NCBI RefSeq assembly: GCF_051014445.1
Contig: NC_135141.1
Span: 2,914,001 to 2,978,000 of the forward strand
DNA length: 64,000 nucleotides
From: Colletes latitarsis
Lineage: Eukaryota > Arthropoda > Insecta > Hymenoptera > Colletidae
Reading direction: 5' to 3'
The notes under the pieces: generated by a model
Database searches by the model: none
What the model was told of the DNA's origin: nothing
Seen by the model: the letters and a program-made list of their open reading frames with translations, nothing else
In this document: piece after piece, positions 14,801-27,010 of the stretch
Numbering within the stretch: position 1 is the first letter of the stretch
How the letters are laid out: every line of letters begins with the position of its first letter
Made by a program: the position numbers and the translations under genes

Positions 14801-17800
14801 CCAAGTTTAATGGGCAGTTTCAGTGTGGTATCACATTACTACGTGACTCAAACCCGAAAAAAACCCAGGATCTGGCCAACAAGTATGCGAAGAAGGCAAA
14901 ATCATGAGCCAGATGTGGGCATAAGCCAGACCTAACCCAGACCTAACCGGTTTTATCCTCTAAAATAGTGATCGAAACAAGCTTTAATTGACTGTTTCAA
15001 TGTGGTGCAACATTACTACGTGATTCAAACCCGAAGAAATTCAGGATCTGGCCAACATGTGTGCAAAGAACGCAAAATCATGGGCCAGATGCGGGCATAA
15101 CCCAGACCTAACCCAGACTTAACCGGTGTCATCCTCTAAAATATTGATCGAAACCAAGTTTAATGGGCAGTTGCAGTGTGTTACCACATTACTACGTAAC
15201 TCAAACACGAAAAAACCCGGGATCTGGCCAACAAGTATGCAAAGAAGGCAATATCATGAGCCAGATGCGCGCATAACCCAGACCTAAACCAGACCTAACC
15301 GGTGTCATCCTCTAAAATATTGATCGAAACCAAGTTTAATGGGCTGTTTCAGTGTGTTACCACATTACTACGTAACTCAAACACGAAAAAACCCGGGATC
15401 TGGCCAACAAGTATGCGAAGAAGGCAAAATCATGAGCCAGATGCGTGCATAACCCAGACCTAACCCAGACCTAACCGATGTTATCCTCTAAAATGTGGAT
15501 CAAAACCAGCTTTAATTGACTGTTTCTGTGTGGTACCACATTACTACGTGATTCAAAACCGAAAAAGCCCAGGATCAGGCCAACAAGTATGCGAAGAAGG
15601 CAAAATCATGTGCCAGATACGGGCAAACCCAGACCTAACCCAGACCAAACCGGTGTGATCCTCTAAAATATTGATCGAAACCAGGTTTTATTGACTGCTA
15701 CTGTGTGGTACCACATTACTACGTGATTCAAATCCGAAAAAACCCAGGATCTGACCAACAAGTATGCAAAGAAGGCAATATCATGAGCCACATGCGCGCA
15801 TAACCCAGACCTAAACCAGACCTAACCGGTGTCATCCTCTAAAATATTGATCGAAACCAAGTTTAATGGGCAGTTTCAGTGTGGTATCACATTACTACGT
15901 GACTCAAACCCGAAATAAACCCAGGATCTGGCCAACAAGTATGCGAAGAAGGCAAAATCATGAGCCAGATGCGTGCATAACCCAGACCTAACCCAGACCT
16001 AACCGGTTTTATCCTCTAAAATATTGATCGAAACCAGGTTTTATTGACTGTTACTGTGTGGTACCACATTACTACGTGATTCAAATCCGAAAAAACCCAG
16101 GATCTGGCCAACAAGTATGCGAAGAAGGCAAAATCTTGAGCCAGATGCGGGCATAAGCCAGACCTAACCGGTTTTGTCCTCTAAAATATTGATCGAAACC
16201 AGGCTTTATTGACTGTTACTGTGTGGTACCACATTACTACGTGATTCAAATCCGAAAAAACCCAGGATCTGGCCAACAAGTATGCAAAGAAGGCAAAATC
16301 ATGAGCCAGATGCGCGCATAACCCAGACCTAAACCAGACCTAGCCGGTGTCATCCTCTAAAATATTGATCGAAACCAAGTTTAATGGGCCGCTTCAGTGT
16401 GGTACCACATTACTACGTGACTTAAACCCGAGAAAACCCTGGTTCTGGCCAACAAGTATGCGAAGAAGGCAAAATCATGAGCCAGATGCGTGCATAACTC
16501 AGACCTAACCCAGACCAAACCGGTGTGATCCTCTAAAATATTGATCGAAACCAGGTTTAATTGTCTGTTTCAATGTGGTACAACATTACTACGTGATTCA
16601 AACCCGAAGAAATTCAGGATCTGGCCAACATGTGTGCAAAGAAGGCAAAATCATGAGCCAGATGCGGGCATTACCCAGACCTAAACCAGACCTAACCGGT
16701 TTTATCCTTTAAAATATTGATCGAAACCAGGTTTCATTGACTGTTACTGGGTGGTACCACATTACTACGTGATTCAAATCCGAAAAAACCCAGGATCTGG
16801 CCAACAAGTATGCAAAGAAGGCAAAGTCATGAGCCAGATGCGGGCATAATACAGACCTAACCCAGACCTAACCGGTTTTATCCTCTAAAATATTGATCGA
16901 AACCAGGTTTAGTTGACTGTTTCGTTGTGGTACCGCTTTACTACGTGATTCAAACAGGGTAAAACCCAGGATCTGGCCAACAAGTATGCGAAGAAGGCAA
17001 AATCATGAGCCAGATGCGTGCATAACCCAGACCTAACCCAGACCTAACCGGTTTTATCCTCTAAAATACTGATCGAAACCAGGTTTTATTGACTGTTACT
17101 GGGTGGTACCACATTACTACGTGATTCAAATCCGAAAAAACCCAGGATCTGGCCAACAAGTATGTGAAGAAGGCAAAATCTTGAGCCAGATGCGGGCATA
17201 AGCCAGACCTAACCGGTTTTGTCCTCTAAAATATTGATCGAAACCAGGTTTTATTGACTGTTTCTGTGTGGTACCGCATTACTACGTGATTCAAACCCGA
17301 AAAAACCCAGGATCTGGCCAACAAATATACTAAGAAGACAAAATCATGAGCGAGATGCGGGCATAACCCAGACCTAACCCAAACCTAACCGGCGTTATCC
17401 TCTAAAATATTGATCGAAACTAGGTTTAGTTGACTGTTTCACTGTGGTACCACATCACTACGTGATTCAAACTGGAAACAACCCAGGATCTGGCCAACAA
17501 GAATGCGAAGAAGGCAAAATCATGAGCCTGATGCGGGCATAACACAGACCTAACCCAGACCTAACCGGTTTTATACTCTCAAATATTGATCGAAACCAGG
17601 TTTAGTTGACTGTTTCGTTGTGGTACCGCATTACTACGCCATTCAGACAGTGTAAAACCCAGGTTCTGGCCAACAAGTATGCGATGAAGGCAGAATCATG
17701 AGCGAGATGCGGGCATAACCCAGACCTAACCCAGACCTAACCGGTAATATCCTGTAAAATGTGGATCGAAACCAGCTTTAATTGACTGTTTCAATGTGGT

Positions 17801-20800
17801 ACAACATTACTACGTGATTCAAATTCGAGAAAACCCAGGATCTGGCCAACAAGTATGCGAAGAAGGCAAAATCATGAGCCAGATGCGGGCATAACGCAGA
17901 CCTAACCCAGACCTAACCGGTGTTATCCTCTAAAATGTGGATCGCAGCCAGCTTTAATTGACTGTTTCAGTGTGGTACCACATTACTACGTGATTCAAAT
18001 CCGGAAAAACCCAAAATCTGGCCAACAAGTATGCAAAGATGGCAAAATCATGAGCCAGATGCGGGCATAACCCAGACCTAACCCAGACCTAACCGGTGTC
18101 ATCCTTTAAAATATTGATCGAAACCAAGTTTAGTGGACTGTTTCAGTGTGGTACCACATTACTACGTAACTCAAACACGAAAAAACCCGGGATCTGGCCA
18201 ACAAGTATGCGTAGAAGGCAAAATCATGAGCCAGATGCGCGCATAACCCAGATCTAACCCAGACCTAACCGGTGTTATCCTCCAAAATATTGATCGAAAC
18301 CAATTTTAATGGTCTGTTTCTGTGTGGTACCGCATTACTACGTGATTCAAACCCGAAAAAACCCAGGATCTGGCCAACAAATATACTAAGAAGTCAAAAT
18401 CATGAGCGAGATGCGGGCATAACCCAGACCTAACCCAAACCTAACCGGTGTTATCCTCTAAAATATTGATCGAAACTAGGTTTAATTGACTGTTTCACTG
18501 TGGTACCACATCACTACGTGACTCAAACCCGAAAAAAACCCAGGATCTGGCCAACAAGTATGCGAAGAAGGCAAAATCATGAGCCAGATGCGTGCATAAC
18601 CCAGACCTAACCCAGATCTAACCGGTTTTATCCTCTAGAATATTGATCGAAACCAGGTTTTATTGACTGTTACTGTGTGGTACCACATTACTACGTGATC
18701 CAAATCCGAAAAAACCCAGGATCTGGCCAAGTATGCGAAGTAGGCAAAATCTTGAGCCAGATGCGGGCATAAGCCAGACCTAACCGGTTTTGTCCTCTAA
18801 AATATTGATCGAAACCAGGCTTTATTGACTGTTACTGTGTGGTACCACATTACTACGTGATTCAAATCCGAAAAAACCCAGGATCTGGCCAACAAATATA
18901 CTAAGAAGTCAAAATCATGAGCGAGATGCGGGCATAACCCAGACCTAACCCAAACCTAACCGGTGTTATCCTCTAAAATGTGGATCGAAGCCAGCTTTAA
19001 TTGACTGTTTCAGTGTGGTACCACATTACTACGTGACTCAAACCCGAAAAAAACCCAGGATCTGGCCAACAAGTATGCGAGGAAGGCAAAATCATGAGCC
19101 AGATGCGTGCATAACCCAGACCTAACCCAGACCTAACCGGTTTTATCCTCTAAAATATTGATCGAAACCAGGTTTTATTGACTGTTACTGGGTGGTACCA
19201 CATTACTACGTGATTCAAATCCGAAAAAACCCAGGATCTGGCCATCAAGTATGCGAAGAAGGCAAAATCTTGAGCCAGATGCGGGCATAAGCCAGACCTA
19301 ACCGGTTTTGGCCTCTAAAATATTGATCGAAACCAGGTTTTATTGACCGTTTCTGTGTGGTACCGCATTACTACGTGATTCAAACCCGAAAAAACCCAGG
19401 ATCTGGCCAACAAATATACCAAGAAGTCAAAATCATGAGCGAGATGCGGGCATAACCCAGACCTAACCCAAACCTAACCGGCGTTATCCTCTAAAATATT
19501 GATCGAAACTAGGTTTAATTGACTGTTTCACTGTCGTACCACATCACTATGTGATTCAAACTGGAAAAAACCCAGGATCTGGCCAACAAGAATGCGAAGA
19601 AAGCAAAATCATGAGCCTGATGCGGTCATAACACAAACCTAACCCAGACCTAACCGGTTTTATCCTCTCAAATATTGATCGAAACCAGGTTTAGTTGACT
19701 GTTTCGTTGTGGTACCGCATTACTACGCCATTCAACCAGTGTAAAACCCAGGTTCTGGCCAACAAGTATGCGAAGAAAGCAAAATCATGAGCCTGATACG
19801 GGCATAACCCAGACCTAACCCAGACCTAACCGGTTTTATCCTCTAAAACATTCATCGAAACCAGCTTTAATTGACTGTTTCAATGTGGTACAACATTACT
19901 ACGTGATTCAAACCCGAAGAAACCCAGGATCTGTCCAACAAGTATGCGAAGAAGGCAAAATCATGAGCCAGATGTGGGCATAAGCCAGACCTAACCCAGA
20001 TCTAACCGGTTTTATCCTCTAGAATATTGATCGAAACCAGGTTTTATTGACTGTTACTGGGTGGTACCACATTACTACGTGATTCAAATCCGAAAAAACC
20101 CAGGATCTGGCCAACAAGTATGCGAAGAAGGCAAAATCATGAGCCAGATGCGGGCATAACGCAGACCTAACCCAGACCTAACCGGTGTTATCCTCTAAAA
20201 TGTGGATCGAAGCCAGCTTTAATTGACTGTTTCAGTGTGGTACCACATTACTACGTGATTCAAATCCGGAAAAACCCAAAATCTGGCCAACAAGTATGCA
20301 AAGATGGCAAAATCATGAGCCAGATGCGTGCATAACCCAGACCTAACCCAGACCTAACCGGTGTCATCCTGTAAAATATTGATCGAAACCAAGTTTAATG
20401 GGCCGTTTCAATGAGGTACAGCATTACTACGTGATTCAAACCCGAAAAAACCCAGCATGTAGCCAACAAGTGTTCGAAGAAGGCAAAATCATGAGCCAGA
20501 TGCGGGCATAACCCAGACCTAACCGGTCTTATCCTCTAAAATATTGATCGAAATCAGGTTTAATTGACTGTTACCGTGTGGTGCCACATTAATATCTGAT
20601 TCAAACTCGTGAAAACCATGGATCTGGCAAACAAGTATGCGAAGAAGGCAGAATCATGAGCCAGATGCGGGCATAACCCAGACCTAACCCGGACCTAACC
20701 GGTGTCATCCTTTAAAATATTGATCGATACCAGGTTTAATTGGCTGTTTCAATGTGGTACAACATTACTTCGTGATTCAAACCCGAGAAAACCCAGGATC

Positions 20801-23800
20801 TGGCCAACAAGTATGCGAAGATGGCAAAATCATGAGCCAGATGCGGGCATAAGCCAGACCTAACCCAGACCTAACCGGTTTTATCCTCTAAAATATTGAT
20901 CGAAACCAGGTTTTATTGACTGTTTCACTGTGGTGCCACATCACTACGTGATTCAAACTGGAAAAAACCCAGGATCTGGCCAACAAGAATGCGAAGAAGG
21001 CAAAATCATGAGCCAGATGCGGGCATAAGCCGGACCTAACCCAGACCTAACCGGTTTTATCCTCTATAATATTGGTCGAAACCAAATTTAATGGTCTGTT
21101 TCTGTGTGGTACCGCATTACTACGTGATTCAAACCCGAAAAAACCCAGGATCTGGCCATCAAATATACTAAGAAGTCAAAATCTTGAGCGTGATGCCGGC
21201 ATAACCCAGACCTAACCCAAACCTAATCGGTGTTATCCTCAAAAATATTGATCGAAACTAGGTTTAATTGACTGTTTCACTGTGGTACCACATCACTACG
21301 TGATTCAAACTGGAAAAAACCCAGGATCTGGCCAACAAGTATGCGAAGAAGGCAAAATCATGTGCCAGATGCGTGCATAACCCAGACCTAACCCAGACCT
21401 AACCGGTGTTATCCTCCAAAATATTGATCGAAACCAAATTTAATGGATTGTTTCTGTGTGCTACCACATTACTAAGTAATTCGAAACCAAAGAAACACTG
21501 GATCAGGCCAACAAGCATGCGAAGAAGGCAAAATCATGTGCCAGATGCGCGCATAACCCAGACCTAACCCAGACCTAACCGGTTTTATCCACTAAAATGT
21601 GGATCGAAACCAAGTTTAATGGACTGTTTCAGTGTGGTACCACATTACTACGTGACTCAAACCCGAAAAAACGCAGGATCTTGCCAGCAAGTATGCGAAG
21701 AAGGCAAAATCATGAGCCAGATGTGGGCATAATCCAGACCTAACCCGGACCTAACCGGTTTTATCCTCTTAAATATTGATCGAAACCAGGTTTTATTCAC
21801 TGCTACTGTGTGGTACCACATTACTACGTGATTCAAATCCGAAAAAACCCAGGACCTGGCCAACAAGTATGCAAAGAAGGCAAAATCATGAGCCAGATGC
21901 GCGCATAAGCCAGACCTAACCCAGACCTAACCGGTTTTATCCTCTAAAATATTGATCGAAACCAGCTTTAATTGACTGTTTCAATGTGGTACAACATTAC
22001 TACGTGATTCAAATTCGAGAAAACCCAGGATCTGGCCAACAAGTATGCGAAGAAGGCAAAATCATGAGCCAGATGCGGGCATAAGCCAGACGTAACCCAG
22101 ACCTAACCGGTGTCATCCTTTAAAATGTTGATCGAAACCAAGTTTAATGGACTGTTTCAGTGTGGTACCACATTACTACGTGACTCAAACCCGAAAAAGC
22201 CCAGGATCTGGCCAACATGTGTGCGAAGAAGGCAAAATCATGTGCCAGATGCGCGCATAACCCAGACCTAACCCAGACCTAACCGGTTTTATCCTCTAAA
22301 ATGTGGATCGAAACCTAGTTTAATGGACTGTTTCAGTGTGGTACCACATTACTACGTGGCTCAAACCCGAAAAAACCCAGGTTCTGGCCAACAAGTATGC
22401 GGAGAAGGCAAAATCATGAGCCAGATGTGGGCATAACCCAGACCATACCCAGACCTAACCGGTTTTATCCTCTTAAATATTGATCGATACCAGGTTTTAT
22501 TGACTGCTACTGTGTGGTACCACATTACTACGTGATTCAAATCCGAAAAAACCCAGGATCTGGCCAACAAGTATGCAAAGAAGCCAAATCATGGGCCAGA
22601 GGCGCGCATAACCCAGACCTAGACCAGACCTAACCGGTGTCATCCTCTAAAATATTGATCGACACCAAGTTTAATGGACTGTTTCAGTGTGGTACCACAT
22701 TACTACGTGACTCAAACCCGAAAAAACCCAGGATCTGGCCAACAAGTATGCGAAGAAGGCAAAATCATGAGCAAGAAGTGGGCATAAGCCAGACGTAACC
22801 CAAACCTAACCGGTTTTATCCTCTAAAATATTGATCGAAACCAGGTTTTATTGACTGCTACTGTGTGGTACCACATTACTACGTGACTCAAATCCGAAAA
22901 AACCCGGGGTCTGGCCAACAAGTATGCGAAGAAGACAAAATCATGAACTAGATGCGCGTATAACCCAGACCTTACCCAGACCTAACCGGTGTCATCCTTT
23001 ATAATATTGATCGAAACCATGTTTAATGGATTGTTTCAGTGTGGTACTACATTACTACGTGACTCAAACCCGAAAAAACCCAGGGTCAGGCCAACAAGTA
23101 TGCGAAGAAGGCAAAATCATGTGCCAGATGCGCGCATAACCCAGACCCAACCCAGACCTAACCGGTTGTATCCTCCAAAATATTGATCGAAACCAAATTT
23201 AATGGATTGTTTCTCTGTGCTACCACATTACTACGAGATTCGAAACCGAAAAAACACAGGATCAGGCCAACAAGTATGCGAAGAAGGCAAAATCATGTGC
23301 CAGATGCGCGCATAACCCAGACCCAACCCAGACCTAACCGGTTTTATCCTCTAAAATGTGGATCGAAACCTAGTTTAATGGACTGTTTCAGTGTGGTACC
23401 ACATTACTACGTGACTCAAACCCGAAGAAACCCAGGTTCTGGCCAACAAGTATGCGAAGAAGGCAAAATCAGGAGCCAGATGTGGGCATAACCCAGACCT
23501 AACCCAGACCTAACCGGTTTTATCCTCTTAAATATTGATCGAAACCAGGTTTTATTGACGGCTACTCTGTGGTACCACATTACTACGTGATTCAAATCCG
23601 AAAAAACCCAGGATCTGGCCAACAAGTATGCAAAGAAGGCAAAATCATGAGCCAGAGGCGCGCATAACCCAGACCTAAACCAGACCTAACCGGTGTCATC
23701 CTCTAAAATATTGATCGAAACCAAGTTTAATGGGCCGTTTCAGTGTGGTATCACATTACTACGTGACTCAAACCCGAAAATACCCAGGATCTGGCCAATA

Positions 23801-26452
23801 AGTATGCGAAGAAGGCAAAATCATGAGCCAGATGCGTGCATAAGCCAGACCTAACCCAGACCTAATCGGTTTTATCCTCTAAAATATTCATCGAAACCTG
23901 GTTTTATTGACTATTACTGTGTGGTACCACATTACTACGTGATTCAAATCCGAAAAAACCCAAAATCTGGCCAACAAGTATGCAAAGATAGCAAAATCAT
24001 GAGCCAGATGCGGGCATAAGCCTGACCTAACCCAGACCTAACCGGTTTTGTCCTCTAAATATTGATCGAAACCAGGTTTAATGGACTGCTTCAGTGTGGT
24101 ACCACATAACTACGTGACTCAAACCCGAAAAAACCCAGGATCTGACCAACAAGTATGCGAAGAGGGCAAAATCATGAGCCAGATGCGTGCATAACCCAGA
24201 CCTAACCCACACCTAACCAGTTTTATCCTCTAAAATATTGATCGAAACCAGGTCTAATGGACTGTTTCAATGTGGTTTAACATTACTACGTGATTCAAAC
24301 CCGAGGAAACCCAGGATCTGGCCAACAAGTATGCGAAGAAGGCAAAATCATGAGCCAGATGCGGGCATAAGCCAGACCTAACCCAGACCTAACCTGTGTC
24401 ATCCTTTAAAATGTTGAAAGAAACCAAGTTTAATGGACTGTTTCAGTGTGGTACCACATTACTACGTGACTCAAACACGAAAAATCCCAGGATCTGGCAA
24501 ACAAGTATGCGAAGAAGGCAAAATCATGAGCCAGATGCGGGCATAACCCAGACCTAACCCAGATATTAACGGTTTTATCCTCTAAAATATTGGTCGAAAC
24601 CAGGTTTTATTGACTGTTACTGTGTGGTACCACATTACTACGTGATTCAAATCCGATAAAACCCAGGATCCGGCCAACAAGTATGCAAAGAAGGTAAAAC
24701 CATTAGCCAGATGCGGGCATTACCCAGACCTAACCCAGGCATTACCGGTTTTATCCTTTAAAATATTGATCGAAACCAAGTTTAATGGACTGTTTCAGTG
24801 TGGTACCACATTACTAAGTGACTCAAACCCGAAAAAACCCAGGATGTAGCCAACAAGTATGCGAAGAAGGCAAAATCATGAGCCAGATGTGGGCATAACC
24901 CAGACTTAACCGGTTTTGTCCTGTAAAATGTTGATCGAAATCAGGTTTTATTGACTGTTTCAGTGTGGTACCACATTACTACGTGACTCAAACCCGAAAA
25001 AACCCAGGATCTGGCCAACAAGTATGCGAAGAAGGCAAAATCATGAGCCAGATGCGCGCATAACCCGGACCTATCCCAGACCTAACCGGTGTTATCCTCC
25101 AAAATATTGATCGAAACCAAATTTAATGGACTGTTTCTGTGTGGTACCGCATTACTACGTGATTCAAACCCGAAAAAACCCAGGATCTGGCCAACAAATA
25201 TACTAAGAAGTCAAAATCATGAGCGAGATGCGGGCATAACCCAGACCTAACCCAAACCTAACCGGTGTTATCCTCTAAAATATTGATCGAAACTAGGTTT
25301 AATTGACTGTTTCACTGTGGTACCGCATTACTACGTGATTCAAACAGGGTAAAACCCAGGTTCTGGCCAACAAGTATGCGATGAAGGCTGAATCATAATC
25401 GAGATGCTGGCATAACCCAGAACTAATCCAGACCTAACCGGTGTTATCCTCCAAAATATTGATCGAAACCAGGTGTAGTTGACTGTTTCGTTGTGGTACC
25501 GCATTACTACGCCATTCAAGCAGGGTAAAACCCAGGTTCTGGCCAACAAGTATGCGATGAAGGCAGAATCATGAGCCAGATGCGGGCATAACCCAGACCT
25601 TACCCAGGCCTAACCGGTGTTATCCTCCAAAATATTGGTCGAAACCAAATTTAATGGATTGCTTCTGTGTGGTACCACATTACTACGTGATTCAAAACCG
25701 AAAAAACCCAGGATGAGGCCTACAAGTATGCGAAGAAGGCAAAATCATGTGCCAGATCTAGGCATAACCCAGACCTAACCCAGAGCTAACCGGTTTTATC
25801 CGGTAAAATATTGATCGAAATCAGGTTTAATTGACTGTTACTGTGTGGTGCCATAATACTATATGATTCAAACCCGATAAAACCCAGGATCTGGCCAACA
25901 AGTATGCGAAGAAGGCAAAATCATGAGCCAGATGCGGGCATAAGCCAGACCAAACCGGTTTTATCCTCTAAAATATTGATCGAAACCAGGTTTTATTGTC
26001 TGTCTCAATGTGGTACAACATTACTACGTGATTCAAATTCGAGAAAACCCAGGATCTGGCCAACAAGTATGCGAAGAAGGCAAAATCATGAGCCAGATGC
26101 GGGCATAACCCAGACCTAACACAGACCTAGCCGGTTTTATCCTGTAAAATATTGATCGAAACCAGGTTTAATGGACTGTTTCAGTGTGGTACCACATTAC
26201 TACGTGATTCAAACTCGAAAAAACCCAGGATCTGGCCTACAAGTATGCGAAGAAGGCAAAAGCATGAGCCAGATGCGGGCATAACCCAGACCTAACCCAG
26301 ACCTAACCTGTTTTATCCTCTAATATATTGATCGAAACCAGGTTTAGTTGACTGTTTCGTTGTGGTACCGCATTACTACGTGATTCAAACAGGGTAAAAC
26401 CCAGGTTCTGGCCAACAAGTATGCGAAGAAGGCAAAAGCATGAGCCAGATGC

Positions 26453-26469
26453 GGGCATAACCCAGACCT
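26453..26469. repeat. Target-site duplication of E1, 3' side
   Basis: The 17 bases GGGCATAACCCAGACCT are repeated at 39461-39477 on the far side of the 13 kb block. The last T may belong to the poly(T) run (minus-strand poly(A)), so the duplication is 16 or 17 bp. Because the copies overlap the same phase of a monomer, this is a true insertion duplication and not just the next satellite repeat. Confidence 0.9.
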
Positions 26470-26493
26470 TTTTTTTTTTTTTTTTTTTTTTTT
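26470..26493 (-). other. Poly(A) tail of E1
   Basis: An uninterrupted T run on the plus strand, about 24-25 bases, is the poly(A) tail of the minus-strand element. It joins directly to the satellite after CCCAGACC. A clean long tail suggests a fairly young insertion. Confidence 0.95.
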
Positions 26494-27010
26494 AACGTGG
26501 TGAAATCCTCATGGACACCCCGGCTCCCTGGGGGGGGGGGGAGGCCGGGGTAGTGCCGGACTCTTACCGGCTAAAACACCACGGTGACCGCCTGCGCCGT
26601 TTATCTGGGGAGAGTCACGGGAACCAAACTAGCGATACTATCGTGACTCTCCCCGTTGGCGCTACGCCCTACTACGGGCCCTTCCCGGGGGAGGAGATGT
26701 GATCTTCCTCCCCCAATGGGGGGCAAACATAATTGATTGCCCCCCGGCGACGCGGCGCGGTCTCACGCTACGTCGCCCCCACTCGTGCTGTTGCTACTAG
26801 CCGCGACCGGGCCCCCACCCGATCGCGACCACGGCTGCGGGGCCAGCTAACACTGCCGCCCCCGCTGGACGGGGCCCCTGCCACGGGCCCCCGGTGCGGT
26901 GATGGGCTGGTTGCGAGGGGGAATGAGGGAATAAAGTCCCTCACCTCGCACCACAAACACCATCACCGACCCCTTCGCGCTCCCCCTGCCACGGGGAGCG
27001 GTGGAGGGTC
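26494..27010 (-). other. 3'UTR of E1, hairpin-rich
   Basis: A 517-bp non-coding segment between the ORF2 stop and the poly(A) tail. Visible inverted repeats: 26518-26528/26539-26550 (one bulge, G12 run in the loop); 26555-26559/26567-26571; 26607-26619/26642-26654 (13 bp perfect, GGGGAGAGTCACG arm); 26687-26695/26706-26714; 26718-26726/26737-26745; 26746-26752/26771-26777; 26979-26985/26993-26999. A primary-sequence block, CTAAAAnnCCACGGTGACC, at 26571-26589 is shared with E2. In this element class the 3'UTR is what the reverse transcriptase recognises, so the hairpins may serve RT binding; that role is inferred. Confidence 0.85.

Larger units (their letters stand above)
1..26469. repeat. 176-bp satellite array, left arm
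   Basis: Continuous head-to-tail satellite of about 150 monomers. The period is read from recurring landmarks, for example the variant CAAACAGGGT at 12561 and again at 12737, exactly 176 bp apart. A typical monomer holds an A-rich GAAAAAACCCAGGATCTGG block, a GCATAACCCAGACCTAACC block with an 11-bp internal repeat, an AACCGGTT palindrome, AAACCAGGTTT, and TGTGGTACCACA followed by ATTACTACGTGA. Monomers differ by substitutions, 1-2 bp indels and loss of one 11-bp subrepeat (about 165 bp). No gene is supported: 176 is not a multiple of three and the open frames are short and repeat with the monomer. The array could be centromeric, pericentromeric or subtelomeric; sequence alone does not decide. 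Confidence 0.97.

Noticed and set aside
1..26469. CRISPR-like or minisatellite array with spacers
   Set aside because: The repeats are contiguous 176-bp monomers with no unique spacers; the composition and scale are those of eukaryotic satellite DNA.
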